Shown here: piece after piece, positions 1-12,112 of the stretch
How positions within the stretch are numbered: the stretch's first letter is position 1
How the letters are laid out: each line of letters begins with the position of its first letter
Assembly (NCBI RefSeq): GCF_027580225.2
Contig: NC_073357.2
Span: forward strand, 43,238,001 to 43,302,000
DNA: 64,000 bases
Direction of reading: 5' to 3'
DNA from: Misgurnus anguillicaudatus
Lineage: Eukaryota; Chordata; Actinopteri; Cypriniformes; Cobitidae
Translations under genes and position numbers: made by a program
The notes under the pieces: model-generated
What the model was told of the DNA's origin: nothing
The model's database searches: none
Seen by the model: the letters and a program-made list of their open reading frames with translations, nothing else

Positions 1-2443
1 GGTCTTTTTTCACTTCTCCCCTCGCTGCAGCAGCCTTTTCTCGACCAAATTTCAGGCGAGACAAGCCGCATCTCAAACAAGCCTAAAAACGTGTTCGAAT
101 TCATGCAGCGCAGCAAGACCTGACAGGCGGATGAGGTTAAAGTACTATAAGGGGGATTTAAAAATTAGACTTCTCTATATGATTTTTCAAATTGCTCTCG
201 AAATACTTTGATGTTATTCACATTGGTTCTTGCTGTGCCGCATGACTGCATGAAGTCCAGCTAATCAATTAACATACTTGTTGTTTTTATTTAGACGTAA
301 AGTGTTTGATCAATGATTGGTAGATGTTGTGTGGCCAATGTGTGGATATCTATCCATCTGCACCACAATTTAAATTATAAGGAATTTTGTATGTATTTAA
401 AATCACTTGCAGCAGGCAAACAAGCGACAATAAGGGACAAAACGGTGGAATCCTCTGAATGCTAAGAATGGAAAATGCTATGGTTGAAAAACAAAAGACA
501 TAAGACATTGCTCATATCTGAATACAGCTGCTCATCATCACAGATCCAGTGAAGGCTTTGGATATATGCCTGCATGCAAAGTGGATTACCTTCATAGTGA
601 CTTTTCTAGGGTCCTAGTCAGAATAGAAATATTGAAATGAATCATCAAGAGAGAAGAAGACAATGCATGTGGGATTTGTTGAGGGTTGACACTTAGGTGT
701 GATATTTTTCATGAGAGGGAGGGATGCGTCCTTGGTGGAAATTTAAATTCAGGTGCTTCTTTATGGAAGTGCAGCCCCTCCCCTAGGGTGAGTGAAAGAC
801 ACATTCTGTATTCTTTTAGCAGAGAAATCAATGCAAATCTTATCTACTTTTGTCTTTAAACATACATGAAGGTTAGGTATATTGTGGAGCTGATTGATTG
901 TAATTACACTGTGTTATTTCTAACTGTTGATCGCACCTTTAGTATATTTAAGAGTGTGAGAACAGAGGAAAAGGCTTTATGGATTGAAAGGGTAAAGGAA
1001 AAGGTGTAGGAATCACACGTATAGGCAGGTTGTGTCTTCCGCCATTGCACTTACACAGGCCTCGCAGACGCAAAACCTATAATTGCAATGTCAATCACAA
1101 AGTGAATAGATTCATATACAGCCACACGTACAATGTAGGTCCAGTCTATAGGAAAAGCATCACTACTTTCGTGCAGTTAGGAGTCACAGTGCCCTCTTCT
1201 GGCTATGGGATTAAGAGACCTTTTTATCTCAATAATTGCAACTTGTGCAAATGCTCACAGGAAGAGGGACTTAAGCAAAGACATTGTGAAATCAGAGATA
1301 TCTTTATTCATTTACATTTGTCTGTCTCTCCAAATATGAGCTCAACAACAACAACAAAATTGTTAGAATTGTTTTGGACTGGAATTAGATGGGATGTAGA
1401 TGTGATGAACCACATAGATTGTTAAACAACAAGCTTTTTGTCGAACAGTAAGTAGGGTCTTTTAACAAAGAATATCTTTAAAAATAGCATAGTTTTATTA
1501 TGTTATTTAGATTATTCTTTTGAATATAAAATATCTAATCCTTACTAATGTCATTCCTATAACACAAACATTAAACTCAAAATTCCTCTTTCTGGGTAAC
1601 ATTGAAACAGCAGTCTAGAATCTTCTCAATTTCCATAATTGACATCAAATGGTTTCAGCCCCCTGAAATCGGGTATGCAAGATGACAGCTCATCAAAACT
1701 GAACAGAAATGTGATCTGTCAGGTTGTCTCCAAAGGTAGAAATCTATACACAAGGGTGCATCAACAAAATCAATATTTTGAATAAGATATGTACCTTCAA
1801 AAAGCCTTCATGAACACTGTGTCCCCTATCATATCTGTTTCACCAAAGCTATTTACATTCACATTTCAGTTTACATTGAGTACAGCCTGTTCTCTATGCT
1901 GGTTTTTTACAGTTGACCATATACATTTAAAAGAGACAGAGACTAGTTTTGTTAGGCTATGAAAAATTCACTTACAGCTTCACTGAAGCCACAATAAGCC
2001 ATCTTGCGGGGAAGCCAAGTGGGGAGGGAAAGTTCGGCAGTCAGTATCGAATGTGAATGAACCCATCTTACGAGTCTAAATCACATGACCATTCAAGCGA
2101 TGTAGACTGTCCATTGACCCAATTTCCAGAGGTTGCCTCAATAATGCTCTTTCACCCTACATGGGTATCGGCAGGTAAAGGAAGAATTATATGGCATTGT
2201 TGCTGAGTGTGGAAATGTATTCCTTTTAAGTCTGCCCAGTTCCTTCCTCCTGTTCACCCTATAACCCCAGTGAGGCTTTTAGCCTCCTAAACCAGACTGA
2301 AATGAAACACGGTCAAAGGAGATTCACCTCCAAAGCAAAAAGAGAGGGAGAGGTGTAGTGTATGCCATGTTTATTGTATTCAAACCCTTCAAGGTTGTCT
2401 ATTTCTGTGCAGCCATGTACCGTTTGTAACAGAGAATATATAA
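1..2443. other. Non-coding sequence, no gene recognised
   Basis: No open frame here resembles a known protein and no RNA gene is visible. The longest open frame (1030-1425, +) starts inside low-complexity sequence and has no recognisable domain. The first 135 bases contain a GC-richer piece resembling the 7.25-7.35 kb segment (a GTGTTCGA start followed by a CAGGCGG motif), possibly a short DNA-transposon remnant, but I cannot define its ends. Confidence 0.6.
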
Positions 2444-4204
2444 AGAGTTTGGTTCCAAAACACAATAAATCCATTTTGACTAGTTTCGGTAAAAACATGT
2501 TTTCTATACCAAGAAAGTGACAAGACCACTTTTCAACCACTATTTTCTGTTACAAACTTATACATAGCATCTTTAGGTTAAAAAAACATAAAAAATTCAA
2601 ATCCATAATTAGATTTTCAAAGATTTGTTATAAAAACTGATACATTTTTACCACAAAATGCAATAAATCCATGACAAGTTTTTTTTTCAAAATGCTATAA
2701 ATCTATTGAATCAATATATTAAAGGGGGGTTCAATGGTATTTCAAGCATTCTGGCTTATTAACACAGTTATAGAGTTGTTTCCTCATGCTAAACTTAGGC
2801 AAAGTGTCAAAAAAGCATGTGGGCGTGTTAGAGTATTTCTGTGCCGAATGCACTTCGCCAGGGTTCGTACAAGTTTCGGAAAGTTTTTTTCGATTACAGG
2901 TCCAACTGATGTTTCAGGGGTTTTCTATACGTATCACTTCTTTATATGGGCACTTCCCCCCGAATTCCCCGCCCACCCGTCAATCAGCGGGAGACGCTAT
3001 AACTTGCAAACATCTTATCACGCGGCACAGCTTTGTTTCATTTTAAAACTCAACAATGGCACGAATGAAGAAGTGTGTTTTTGGATGTAAGGAGAAGAAT
3101 GCCAGCCTTATGAAAACAATGGATATAGTTTATTATCTAGGGTAGCAGCGGAGTTTTGCGTGTGTGTTTGATGCGCTGGATTTCCCAACCGAGTCATGAG
3201 TTGCATGCGGTAAGTAAGACTTCTGTCTTATGTTGGAAATAGGCGCGTGCATATTATATAAATGACACGAACATGTAGTGAATCATAAGTTAAACAGTGT
3301 TGTAGAGTGTTGCATGACTCGTACTCGCTCCACCCGCGGTAGTAACTCCTCTTTCTTCATTTTTTCGTACGTTATCAGAAAGATTCGGTAAAGCTAATCG
3401 TTCTTTTATAAATCTGATTAAACTAAAGACTCTTCAGAGATATAAAGGATGTCATACTACCCTACTCCAGGTACTCCAGGTTAACATCAGAAATGCAGAA
3501 ACAGCGTGTGTTTTACGTGAGCTTTAATGTGCATTCATCTTTGCCATGTTATATTCATTTAGTTGACTAGTGGTATACACTGATTAAAAAAATAAACATT
3601 AAGGACATTTATCAAAACACTTTATTTGCTGCTGTTATACTTGGGACATTGTCGCTGAACTATTTTCACAGCGATCAGCTGTAACATGTTTTGGTCCTGC
3701 TCGATTTTCGTTGGCTTAGAGTAAAACAATGGAAAGTTTTTCATAAGATCCCTGGGGTCAATTTGTTAGCATGACCGAAGCTTGATGCTGTCGGGAGAAC
3801 AAGCATCAGCCGGCATTTTCTGTATCCCATGAGCCTCTTGTGTAATTATTCAATTTTGGTGGCTTACGTTTCTTCCCCGTCACAGTCCAACAAAAGTATT
3901 ATTTTGTTTTTGTTAGTTTGTTGATCACGAAGTACAACGTAGATGAGGAAAACTAGGATTCCGTGTCTATTCATCACGCCGCCATTGTTGTTAACAGTGC
4001 ATGGAATGGTGCGCTGTGATTGGCTGAGCTGATTTATTGCATTCTGCAGAGAAGTAGGACTGGAGTTTATCGCATTTTGGGAAATAAGGAGAAATTAGGA
4101 GGAAGAAAGGAGAAAATTTACTTTTTTAATACTGACACAATACTGATTTTGGCGGCCATTCTTTTTTTTTAATTGGCGTTTATCGTGTTTTGGAACCAAA
4201 CTCT
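2444..4204. mobile_element. 1.76-kb DNA transposon with AGAGTTTGGTTCCAAAACAC termini
   Basis: The ends are inverted repeats: AGAGTTTGGTTCCAAAACAC at 2444 and its complement ending at 4204. Variants of a subterminal motif (AATGCAATAAATC / AAAATGCGATAAA) recur near both ends. The middle has a GC-rich promoter-like patch (about 2950-3050) and then a short reading frame whose start resembles a THAP zinc finger. No full transposase survives, so this is a degraded or non-autonomous copy. I cannot read a target-site duplication with confidence. P-like or another THAP-bearing superfamily is possible but not shown. Confidence 0.6.
3056..3211 (+). pseudogene. THAP-like zinc-finger N-terminus, relic exon
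   Basis: An ATG at 3056 opens a frame reading MARMKKCVFGCKEKNASL. The CVFGC pattern close to the start is typical of THAP domains (C2CH zinc fingers of P-type transposases and related host proteins). The expected continuation (a Phe-x-x-Pro stretch, a conserved Trp, then Cys-x2-His) is missing. The frame runs into a stop near 3144 after an apparent deletion. A splice-donor-like GTAAGTAAG follows at about 3211, suggesting this was a first exon. It lies within the 2.44-4.20 kb TIR element and is probably its former coding part. The call rests on about 18 residues. Confidence 0.4.
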
Positions 4205-7200
4205 TCATATGCAGTTCAGAACTGTGTTGTACAACATAACAAGCTCTTATCAAGGACTATACTGCATGTAAGTACAGCACAGTCTGCCAGCGTAAGGGTG
4301 CAAAATCGTTACCAATCCGATCTGAGACACGATCATTATGGACTTTAACTAGGGTATTTATTCATCTGATTAACTTTCAGGCCATAGCTTGAAAGGATCA
4401 AAGCAATTTCGGCACTCCACGGGACGCTCGCAAAGCTGTCATCACAGCTTTTCGAACCAAAATTAAACTGCTTCACATCACAGTCCCTCCCCTCCCTAAA
4501 TGTTTCAAGTACTGTATTTGGTTTATCTCATCTTCAGAAACTATCAGAATCTATGCTTCCTTGTAGAGATAGATCTGAAATGAAGTAAAATCAGAACTGT
4601 GAACTTGACTGAAATTTAGAGAAGTCTCGCTAACTGTGAATAATTTGACTTTGGATCATTTTGGCAGAACCTTTAAGCTATTCATTTATTGTTGTCTGAG
4701 TTGAAAGAGTTGAAGCAGAAAACCAAACAATCAAAGATGATGTGATTGAATTCTGCTGCTGTGTCAGTGTCTGCCTGAGCATGCTCGCACATTTTGAAGG
4801 TGTATAAGGTGCATGTTTATGTGTACACACTGCAATTGTATTTTATGGACAGCCACTGAGAGCATCATTGAGATTTGATTCTACAAGTAAACACATATAT
4901 GTTAGGGAATTATGTTGTTGAAGTACAATAAAGGTGTACTTTCACAAAGTTTAAAGAATTAAAAACATAAGAGGCAGAGAATATGGGGTAAGCAAGATAG
5001 GGAAACAAGGCCCAACTTTTAATTTATACAAAATATTTAAATTTAATATTTCTAATTATTAGAATTAATACTTTTTCTGTAATGGTATTATAACTGAAGG
5101 CAAATTGAACAAAGCAAATCAAATCAGAATTAAATGTCTAAACGATTAATTTTGTAATAATGGGTCAACAAAATATTTAATAGTAAGACTTCTGTTTTCT
5201 TGTACAATGCACAGACCATTTCCCTTCCCATTTATTTTATGATTTGTGTTGAGTTTTTATGTATATTCCTTTTCCAGAATGGCTGTTATTTAGTCTCCCA
5301 TTAAGCATTCCAGATGGTGTGGGAGACAGAAAAGTAGAAAAATAACAAGACACTGTCTATCTCTCCACTGAAGGAGAAATGGCTGAACGAGCAGTCAGCA
5401 CCAAGCTTGAGACTGAGATGACAGGTCATACATATTCTATAGACATGTGTCTTTCTTGAGGTTGATTGTGATTTTTATATCTGTAATTTTCCACTGAAGA
5501 TACAACAACTGGTAATGTTTTTATAATTCCTAAACAACCATATGAATAACTTGGAAGCTACTACTGTACCTTTCTATATGTATAGAGTTTTAAGAGTTGT
5601 TGCAAAGTTTAGTCAGGTTGAAGAGATTTCTTAGCCGCAGGAACTTTGGACACGGCTAAAGGTTTGTTCTGTGACAGAAAAATATGAACAAACACAATTT
5701 TCAGGTGACTGGCCACATCTCTGCAGCCACGGCTTAAACAAATGTCATTTTGTATTGCATGTTTGGTTGGAGATACAAAATGCCACTTGATTCCACATCG
5801 CTGGAAGACTGAAGGACTGCAGTAAAGTTTTTGTTTTTTAGAAACTTGTTATTGAAGGCATTTAAACCTCCTGGGATCCTACTGTTTATACTTGTTGGAG
5901 GATTCATGTTAATTGGCAATATGGTAAACAAGCCACAGATCACTTGTCCATTACCATACATTAATAAAAGTTGATCAATGTGTTTATAGGACTCCAGATA
6001 CCATCCATCAGTTAACTTTTACTTAATACATCTGTAAGCGAGAGAAAAACAAATAGATGCAGCTTCAGGGGATTAAAGTAATTTTCCTGGAAATTATGGA
6101 AGCGGGATGAATCTTCACAGTTTCAAGCATTTCAGTTGCCATCAACATGATGCTCATCTCGTACCTTTCAAAGCTGGTTAGAAAATAAATAAAAATGAAA
6201 CAAATGAAATGACTACATAAGATAATGCAGCACTACTTGTCCGCTTCACCGCACCCCTCTCTCTACCCTCTCCTGAGTATTACAAACCTATCTGCAGGAT
6301 GACAACCTCACTGCCACAACAAGCCCTTCTCCTCTCAGCTTTAGTTAAGAGATGTCTGCTGTGATAACCAATGCTTTCAGTCCGTATGTGCTGTAGGACC
6401 AGTCGGGCTCACGCTCAATTCCCAACACAATAAGACCTGTGTGCTCCTCACTGCTCCCCTTGGCTGAACTTCATGGGGCTGAATTTAAGTTTCTTTGCAG
6501 GGCATCTACAGGTTATTCTACTAGATTGTAAATGGCAAAGATGGCAAACATGCCCTCCTCCTTTTATCCCCAGTGGTGCACACATCAAACTGAAAGTTGA
6601 TTAAAAGAACACATTGCTTGTACTGTATATGCTACTTAGACGCCAGTGGATGAATTTTAAAAGCACACTTGTTCAAAGGCGTTTTGTTTTTATTCTTTTA
6701 AGGGTTGTAGTCTTTGTTCTTGTTGTTGATCGGCAAGTTTATGACAAGATACTAGATTCAAAACTAATTATATCATTCTTTGTTTTGAGCTCTTTCTCTC
6801 CAGCCTGATATCATGGGAACTGGTAACCATTTTTATGAGGTGGTTAAAAGGCCTGGGTAAAAATATTGATTCTCTGATTTTAATTGGTCTTCATTTTAAC
6901 TAAGCATTATTGATTCGAGAAAATCTGAATCGATTCATAAAGTGCATGCTTCACTGAATGTGAATATTATCTTTACTTTGCCTCTCGTCCTGAAGATGTT
7001 GCAATCTTTCAAGTTGCCGCACTTTAAACAAAACGATAAAGAAGACACGGGATCATGGTGGAAGGTCACGCTACCCAACTGAAGCAGGCTACAGCAATGA
7101 TAAAGTCTAATGTGTGGAAGCATTTTAAATTTTGGAATATTGTGGTATTTTTACAAATGATTTTTCTGTGAGCTACATTATTTTAAAAAAATCATCTTTA

Positions 7201-7240
7201 ATCAAAAAACGCAAATCTCCTCCCCTCCTAGAAACATTAG
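4205..7240. other. Non-coding sequence, no gene recognised
   Basis: A+T-rich DNA with only short open frames, none resembling a known protein. I see no convincing terminal inverted repeats, SINE boxes or RNA genes. It may be unique intronic or intergenic sequence. Confidence 0.55.
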
Positions 7241-7246
7241 GTGTGT

Positions 7247-7345
7247 TCGACATCGGCTGCGGCTGGATTTAACCGATTGGCAAGATTAGCTACGTGCAGG
7301 CGGGGAGGAGCTGAAAACGGAGACGTGAAGTCGGACATGCTGTGG
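7247..7345. repeat. Possible GC-rich DNA-transposon fragment
   Basis: A GC-rich island starting GTGTGTTCGACATCGGC and containing CGTGCAGGCGGGGAGG stands out from its A+T-rich surroundings. It resembles the end of a dispersed cyprinid repeat that I recall only vaguely. The distal end is not identifiable. Confidence 0.3.
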
Positions 7346-7728
7346 TATGTGAGGCATGGCTGATCATGTGGCTTTTGCTTGCTATATCACAGTAAACATG
7401 ATTTGTAAGATGTAAACAACATAAAAAGTGAATTATACTGTTTTGAATGTCCGTGTATGAGTGGAACTGAAGAGGCTTACAGCATCTGTTTTTACAAGAA
7501 TAAAGTTCAGCATAGGCATATATTATTTAAATACCAATGTTGTGGGGTTCTCGTTTTTTATCCATTTTATTTTGATGAACATGACACAATATAACATCAC
7601 GACTACATGAAAAGATTACATTTGTGAGCATTCGTGGAACTGATGGGGTGAAAATAAACATGAAACACACGTGATTGTTGTCATGCGGTGAATTCGACCA
7701 ATCGTGAAACAAATGTGTCGTCATTACA

Positions 7729-8123
7729 GTGCTATTATCACGAAATTTCGTGTTTTTTCGTGAACGTATAACGATTTCCTGTTTTCGTGTGATTATCACG
7801 TATTGGTTACTCGACTGTTTTGTCCTATTTTCTTACCATTGTCGCTTCGGTTTAGGGTTAGATTTACATAAAATGACATCCCTAACCAAACCCAACTCTA
7901 ACCCTAACGCAAGGCGACATATAAAAAAATAAATCAGAAAAAATAGTATAGATCAATATATAAAGTGACATTCTAATTCAAGCACCAAATCTAACCCTAA
8001 ACCGAAGCGACAATGGTTTAAAAATAGGACAAAACAGTCGAGTACCCAATACGTGATAATCACACGAAACAGCAATTCGTTATACAATCACGAAAAAACA
8101 CGAAATTTCGTGATAATAGCACG
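7729..8123. mobile_element. Palindromic (foldback) MITE-like element
   Basis: The terminal sequence GTGCTATTATCACGAAAT at 7729 is matched exactly in reverse complement ending at 8123. The arms continue with a few mismatches for about 190 bases each: CACGTATTGG, then CGACTGTTTTGTCCTATT, then the complement of ACCGAAGCGACAAT. They meet in an A+T-rich centre. The single strand could form one long hairpin. There is no coding capacity. A diverged partial copy of one arm lies at 23.73-23.90 kb, which supports a dispersed family. No target-site duplication is obvious. Confidence 0.75.
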
Positions 8124-10628
8124 AAAAAAGAATAAAAAAAAGATGTGACTACATCACAAAACTTTGTGAGACTAGGTAGGATATACGTCACCATGGGGAA
8201 AATAAGACAATCACTACTTCCATTTACATATAAAACTTTTTTATTAACGTTTATAGTTTTTATTAAAATACTAATAATCCGAAATCGATATTGAATTGAA
8301 TCTGAATTAAATTTGATTGTAATCCATACAAATTCCTACAATGTAGAAAAATGTACATTTATTAGAAAAAAAATAATGAAGGCCATCCCCAAGCCAAAAG
8401 CAGTTGGGCAAAAGCAGATCATACTAAAATTTACAAATACAAATTAATACAACTTAGCCATCTCTTCCACATTATTTATTTTGCGTGTCAGTTTTAAGGT
8501 AAAACAATTATTTTTTCCTCCTGTTAATGTCTGCTGCCTAAAACTAATAGATTTCACGTTTGCAGTTAATATTAGATTTGTTGTCTTCATTTCTATCTCA
8601 GCTTATTATTTGTGGGTCGCCAAGGCTGTAGTTTAGCACCCTTGTCAGCAATTAGTGGGTGCAACATTGTTGCCTCTCTGGCGACACAACTAGAAGTCTT
8701 TACAAATGCAAAGCCGGATAGAAAAGGTCAAGGGATGTTGAGAATGTTGTTTGGTGATTCTTGGTTAATTAGCTATGATCTGCTGTATTCCCAACATGTT
8801 TTTATTGAGGTATGTTTGGTCTTTGAAAGATTTTTTGAAAGGTCTTGGTAGGTTAAGGGAATACAATATAAAACTCATTTGGTCTCATTTAAACTTGGAA
8901 GCTAACAGGGAAAGTATAGAGTAGCAAGCATATATAAAACACAAGATTCTAAGTGTTGTTGAGCAGCTGATAGCTACTGTAGTGATTTATGTAAGAAGAA
9001 ACAAACATTAATGTGATGATAGGACATTGAGCTTGACCTTACATTAAGTGGATTCATCACAGGGTCTGCAAGCTTCTTGCACGGGTCTTCCTCAACTAAA
9101 GGCATTTGAAGTAAATAAGCAAATCCACAGAGGATCACATCCTCACAATAATACTTCTAAACTGGACTAAATCACAACAACTTTCAAGGTCATGCCCAGC
9201 AAGAAATGGAGAAACTTATTTTCAGCATGATTGACACATTGTGAATGTGACTGGATATACAACTCAAATGGATTGTCAGCGAAAAATATATATTTTTCCA
9301 TTACAGTATAATAGTAGCAGTTTATCTATTTATGTTTTGTATATTTATGCATTTCATGCTAATGTAAAGACCCTCACACAAGTACTAGAATACAACACAC
9401 GTCTCTGCATTTGCCAGTTTTATTTAATTTGGGTGTAAAAAGTGAGACAAATTAATAAATATGTTTATTTATTTATATTTTACTTATTTAGTAATATTTT
9501 CCTAAGCGGCAAGCATAAAATTTGTCATTAAATGTGGATTTTTTTCTCTGACTATTGAGTGGATTACTGACTCATCCAAAGGCAACTTGTACAGTTAACA
9601 CAATATGCATTTCAAGTTTCTCCCTTAATCTCATCCACCCATTTTAAAACCTTATCAATTCGCATATGACTGAGGCAGATAAGAGAGAAAAACGAATATC
9701 TCCAGCACAATGTCAGATGTAGGATGCTATGAAGCCAGACCCTTGTTGTTTCTGTTCTGATGGAGGAGATGATTAAAGAGGAGCTAGCACTGCAAAGGCG
9801 TTCCCAGACTATTAATAAGTCTGACATGACTACCGCAAGTCAAAATGAATGTCATTATGCCTCAGATATTCTGTAGTAGATTGTTAAAAGTAGTATATTG
9901 ATTCAAAGCCCAAAGCACAGGTGAAAACTGGAACTCACGGTATGTATAATCAATTTAGGGTCGAAAAGATTATAAGGAGACAACCATAATCCTTAAGGTG
10001 ACCCTTTTCAGATGTCTTACAGATATACTTTTACCGATTTGTCTTTCCAGTGCTCTCGATCTATTAGCATTGAGTTCTGGTAATCTTTGAGTGCCGCACA
10101 TCAGTCTGGAATACAAATCCATACTCATCACTGGTAAACACAGCTGGCTAAATTGTGGCCGATTATTGAAAAATCAATAGAACTGTATGTGGGCTCAGCT
10201 GCCAATCATGAATCCACATTTACAGACAGAACAAGTACATACTCACAAAACTGTTAGATCTCATTTCTACTCTGACAGGCATTAATTTAAAATAGTTAGA
10301 AGTGTCAGCGTCACAGTTCTTTTAAACACAATTAGTTGTTATTTTAATGGTGGTTGTTAGAGATAAAGTTTTAATAAGGAAGACCCAGGGAAACAAGAGA
10401 ACATAGGAGAGAAAAGTTATTGTCTGTGTTAAGTTTGTTCTCTTGTCAGCTTGGACTAATTAAGGACTGTGAGTTTCTTTATGATCTGAAAGTGATTTAA
10501 GCATTCTGAACATGACAAAACATTTTGATTATTGGATTTTGGGGCCACATCCTTTAATCCAAAAACACCATACCGAATGCCGAATTGGTCTTGACATTGT
10601 CTGCCTTGGTTTTAATCTCAATTTACTG
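8124..10628. other. Non-coding sequence, no gene recognised
   Basis: No recognisable gene, RNA or repeat end. The short open frames are consistent with chance in A+T-rich DNA. Confidence 0.5.
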
Positions 10629-11362
10629 CACTTTTCCATTGAAAAGTATGACCCAGTGCGAGTCGGTACAGTTCACTTTTGTTCGTTTTCAGTCTTTTTT
10701 CAATATTTTTTTAGTAACACCTAAGAAGGTTCTAAGCAATCCGTACTGATACTAAAATGTGACGTGTAACACTCTATGGGGCGTTTCCCGGACAGTGTTT
10801 AGATTAATCCAATGCCTTAGTTAATTTACTGTAGGACATTTAAGAAGTTTTACAAACAAACCTTAAAAAAACAACAATGGTGTGTATCTTGAGACAAAAC
10901 AATGGTACTGATATATGTTAAAATATGTCAGTGCAAGGTGTTTTGAAATGAAAGCAGCTCGAACATGCATTTTAGTCTGGGACCAGGATAAGCCCTGTCT
11001 GGGAAACCGCCCCCATATCTTTGATTAGTCATAGAGAATCATCAAAACCAGCATGATTGCTAAATGCAAGACTATTACCCTTGTGAGTGGTTGAGCCAAC
11101 CAAGTGATGACATCATCTGTGCTTTGTTGTGCAAACTCCCTTTTAGCGGTGAAAAACATCTGCACGCCATGAATTGAGAACACCTTTCTATCGACATGCT
11201 GTGATGCTTTACGATGATAAAGGTGGTGCAACTGTAATGATAAGTCTATAATCCCACGCACTCTGAAGTGGCACTAAACTGCAATGGAAAACCAAACCCA
11301 TCAAAAGTAAAGCAAGCCAAGCCGAGGTAACGAGCCACGCCGTACCACACAATGGAAAAGCA
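10629..11362. mobile_element. TIR element with GCTTTTCCATTG-type ends, host of a MITE
   Basis: The left end reads GCACTTTTCCATTGAAAAGTA. The right end, read on the other strand, begins GATGCTTTTCCATTGTGTGG and runs into GTACGGCGTGGCTCG. Ends of this type (GTACGG and GCTCG next to a TTTTCCA terminus) are familiar from a widespread fish MITE group that I associate with PIF/Harbinger elements. The body is interrupted by the MITE at 10777-11014. No coding sequence is present. Confidence 0.5.
10777..11014. mobile_element. MITE with GGGGCGTTTCCCGGACAG ends, uninterrupted copy
   Basis: The ends are GGGGCGTTTCCCGGACAG and, in reverse complement, GGGGCGGTTTCCCAGACAG. It is about 238 bases long and non-coding. 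It lies inside the 10.63-11.36 kb element. It is the same family as 13763-14509 but lacks that copy's Tc1 insertion, so it serves as an empty-site reference (about 10915-10950). Confidence 0.7.
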
Positions 11363-11438
11363 TCAAAAGTCTTAGTTTTGCCTGGGTCTCAACACACTCT
11401 TATAGTTTAGTTGATCTTGACTACAACTAAACATTTAG

Positions 11439-11607
11439 CACACTCTCAAAAAATGAAAAGGTCCAGATACTGTACCATATGTATACATGTGGTACCAATA
11501 TGTACCTCTGAGGTACTAATACGAACACTTTATGTCCAAAGCTGTACTTTTTGAAAGGTACAAGTGACATCTGAGGTACACTTTTTTGCCATTTTTTTCT
11601 GACAGTG
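11439..11607. mobile_element. Short TIR element rich in GGTACC-type motifs
   Basis: The ends CACACTCTCAAAAAATG and TTTTTTTCTGACAGTG are imperfect inverted repeats, flanked on both sides by TAG as a possible 3-bp duplication. The body repeats GTACC and AGGTAC in both orientations. Related, interrupted copies occur at 51.89-53.01 kb and 55.41-56.57 kb. Non-coding. Confidence 0.55.
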
Positions 11608-11639
11608 TAGACTTTTTGATATCTGTCAAAACAAAAATG

Positions 11640-12112
11640 TGTCACTATTACAGCTTTTCTACTGTCATGGCGAACCATTCTAAGAACAGTAAGGAACGGT
11701 TACAGTTATGTTTCCATTTGAGCCAGGTTCGACTTTACACAATTACAAACCGCTCTCGGCCTGAAATTCTCGGCAAGCTTATTGAATGCGTGTAGTGACG
11801 TCATCACTAAGGTGTCTCTGTTACTGGTAAAGCACATTTTTGAGCAAAGTAAAGCCAGATCAGTTAAAAAGTAGTCGTAAAACCAAAAGAGATTTTCTCC
11901 ATACTGCGATTGCTATTTACATTGCATAACGCATATAAACTTTTGCGTTACCAAGGCAACGACTGATGCATTTGCATTACATTCCAAAAAGGAAGCTATT
12001 ATATTATCAGCTCCACAGTGGAAAATGAAACCATATACCTGCCGGCTCGGGCAGATCGGCACGGCTTGGAATGATTACATAACGGGAACAGTGTGGAAAA
12101 GTAGCACAGCGA
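11640..12112. repeat. Diverged relative of the GCTTTTCCATTG element
   Basis: It contains the complement-type ends (AACCATTCTAAGAACAG at left, GTGTGGAAAAGTAGC at right), a central TGACGTCATCA and the GGCACGGCTTGGAA motif. This is the same plan as the 10.63 kb element. The termini are too decayed to fix precisely. Confidence 0.35.

Noticed and set aside
1030..1425. 131-residue open frame
   Set aside because: No recognisable domain, no conserved composition and no splice context. Consistent with chance.
2734..3090. 118- and 86-residue overlapping frames
   Set aside because: Both lie in the promoter-like part of the 2.44-4.20 kb transposon and overlap out of frame with the THAP-like start. Neither resembles a protein family.
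7850..8000. CCCTAA-like words suggesting telomeric repeat
   Set aside because: Only isolated AACCCTAA words inside the palindromic element, not a tandem hexamer array.
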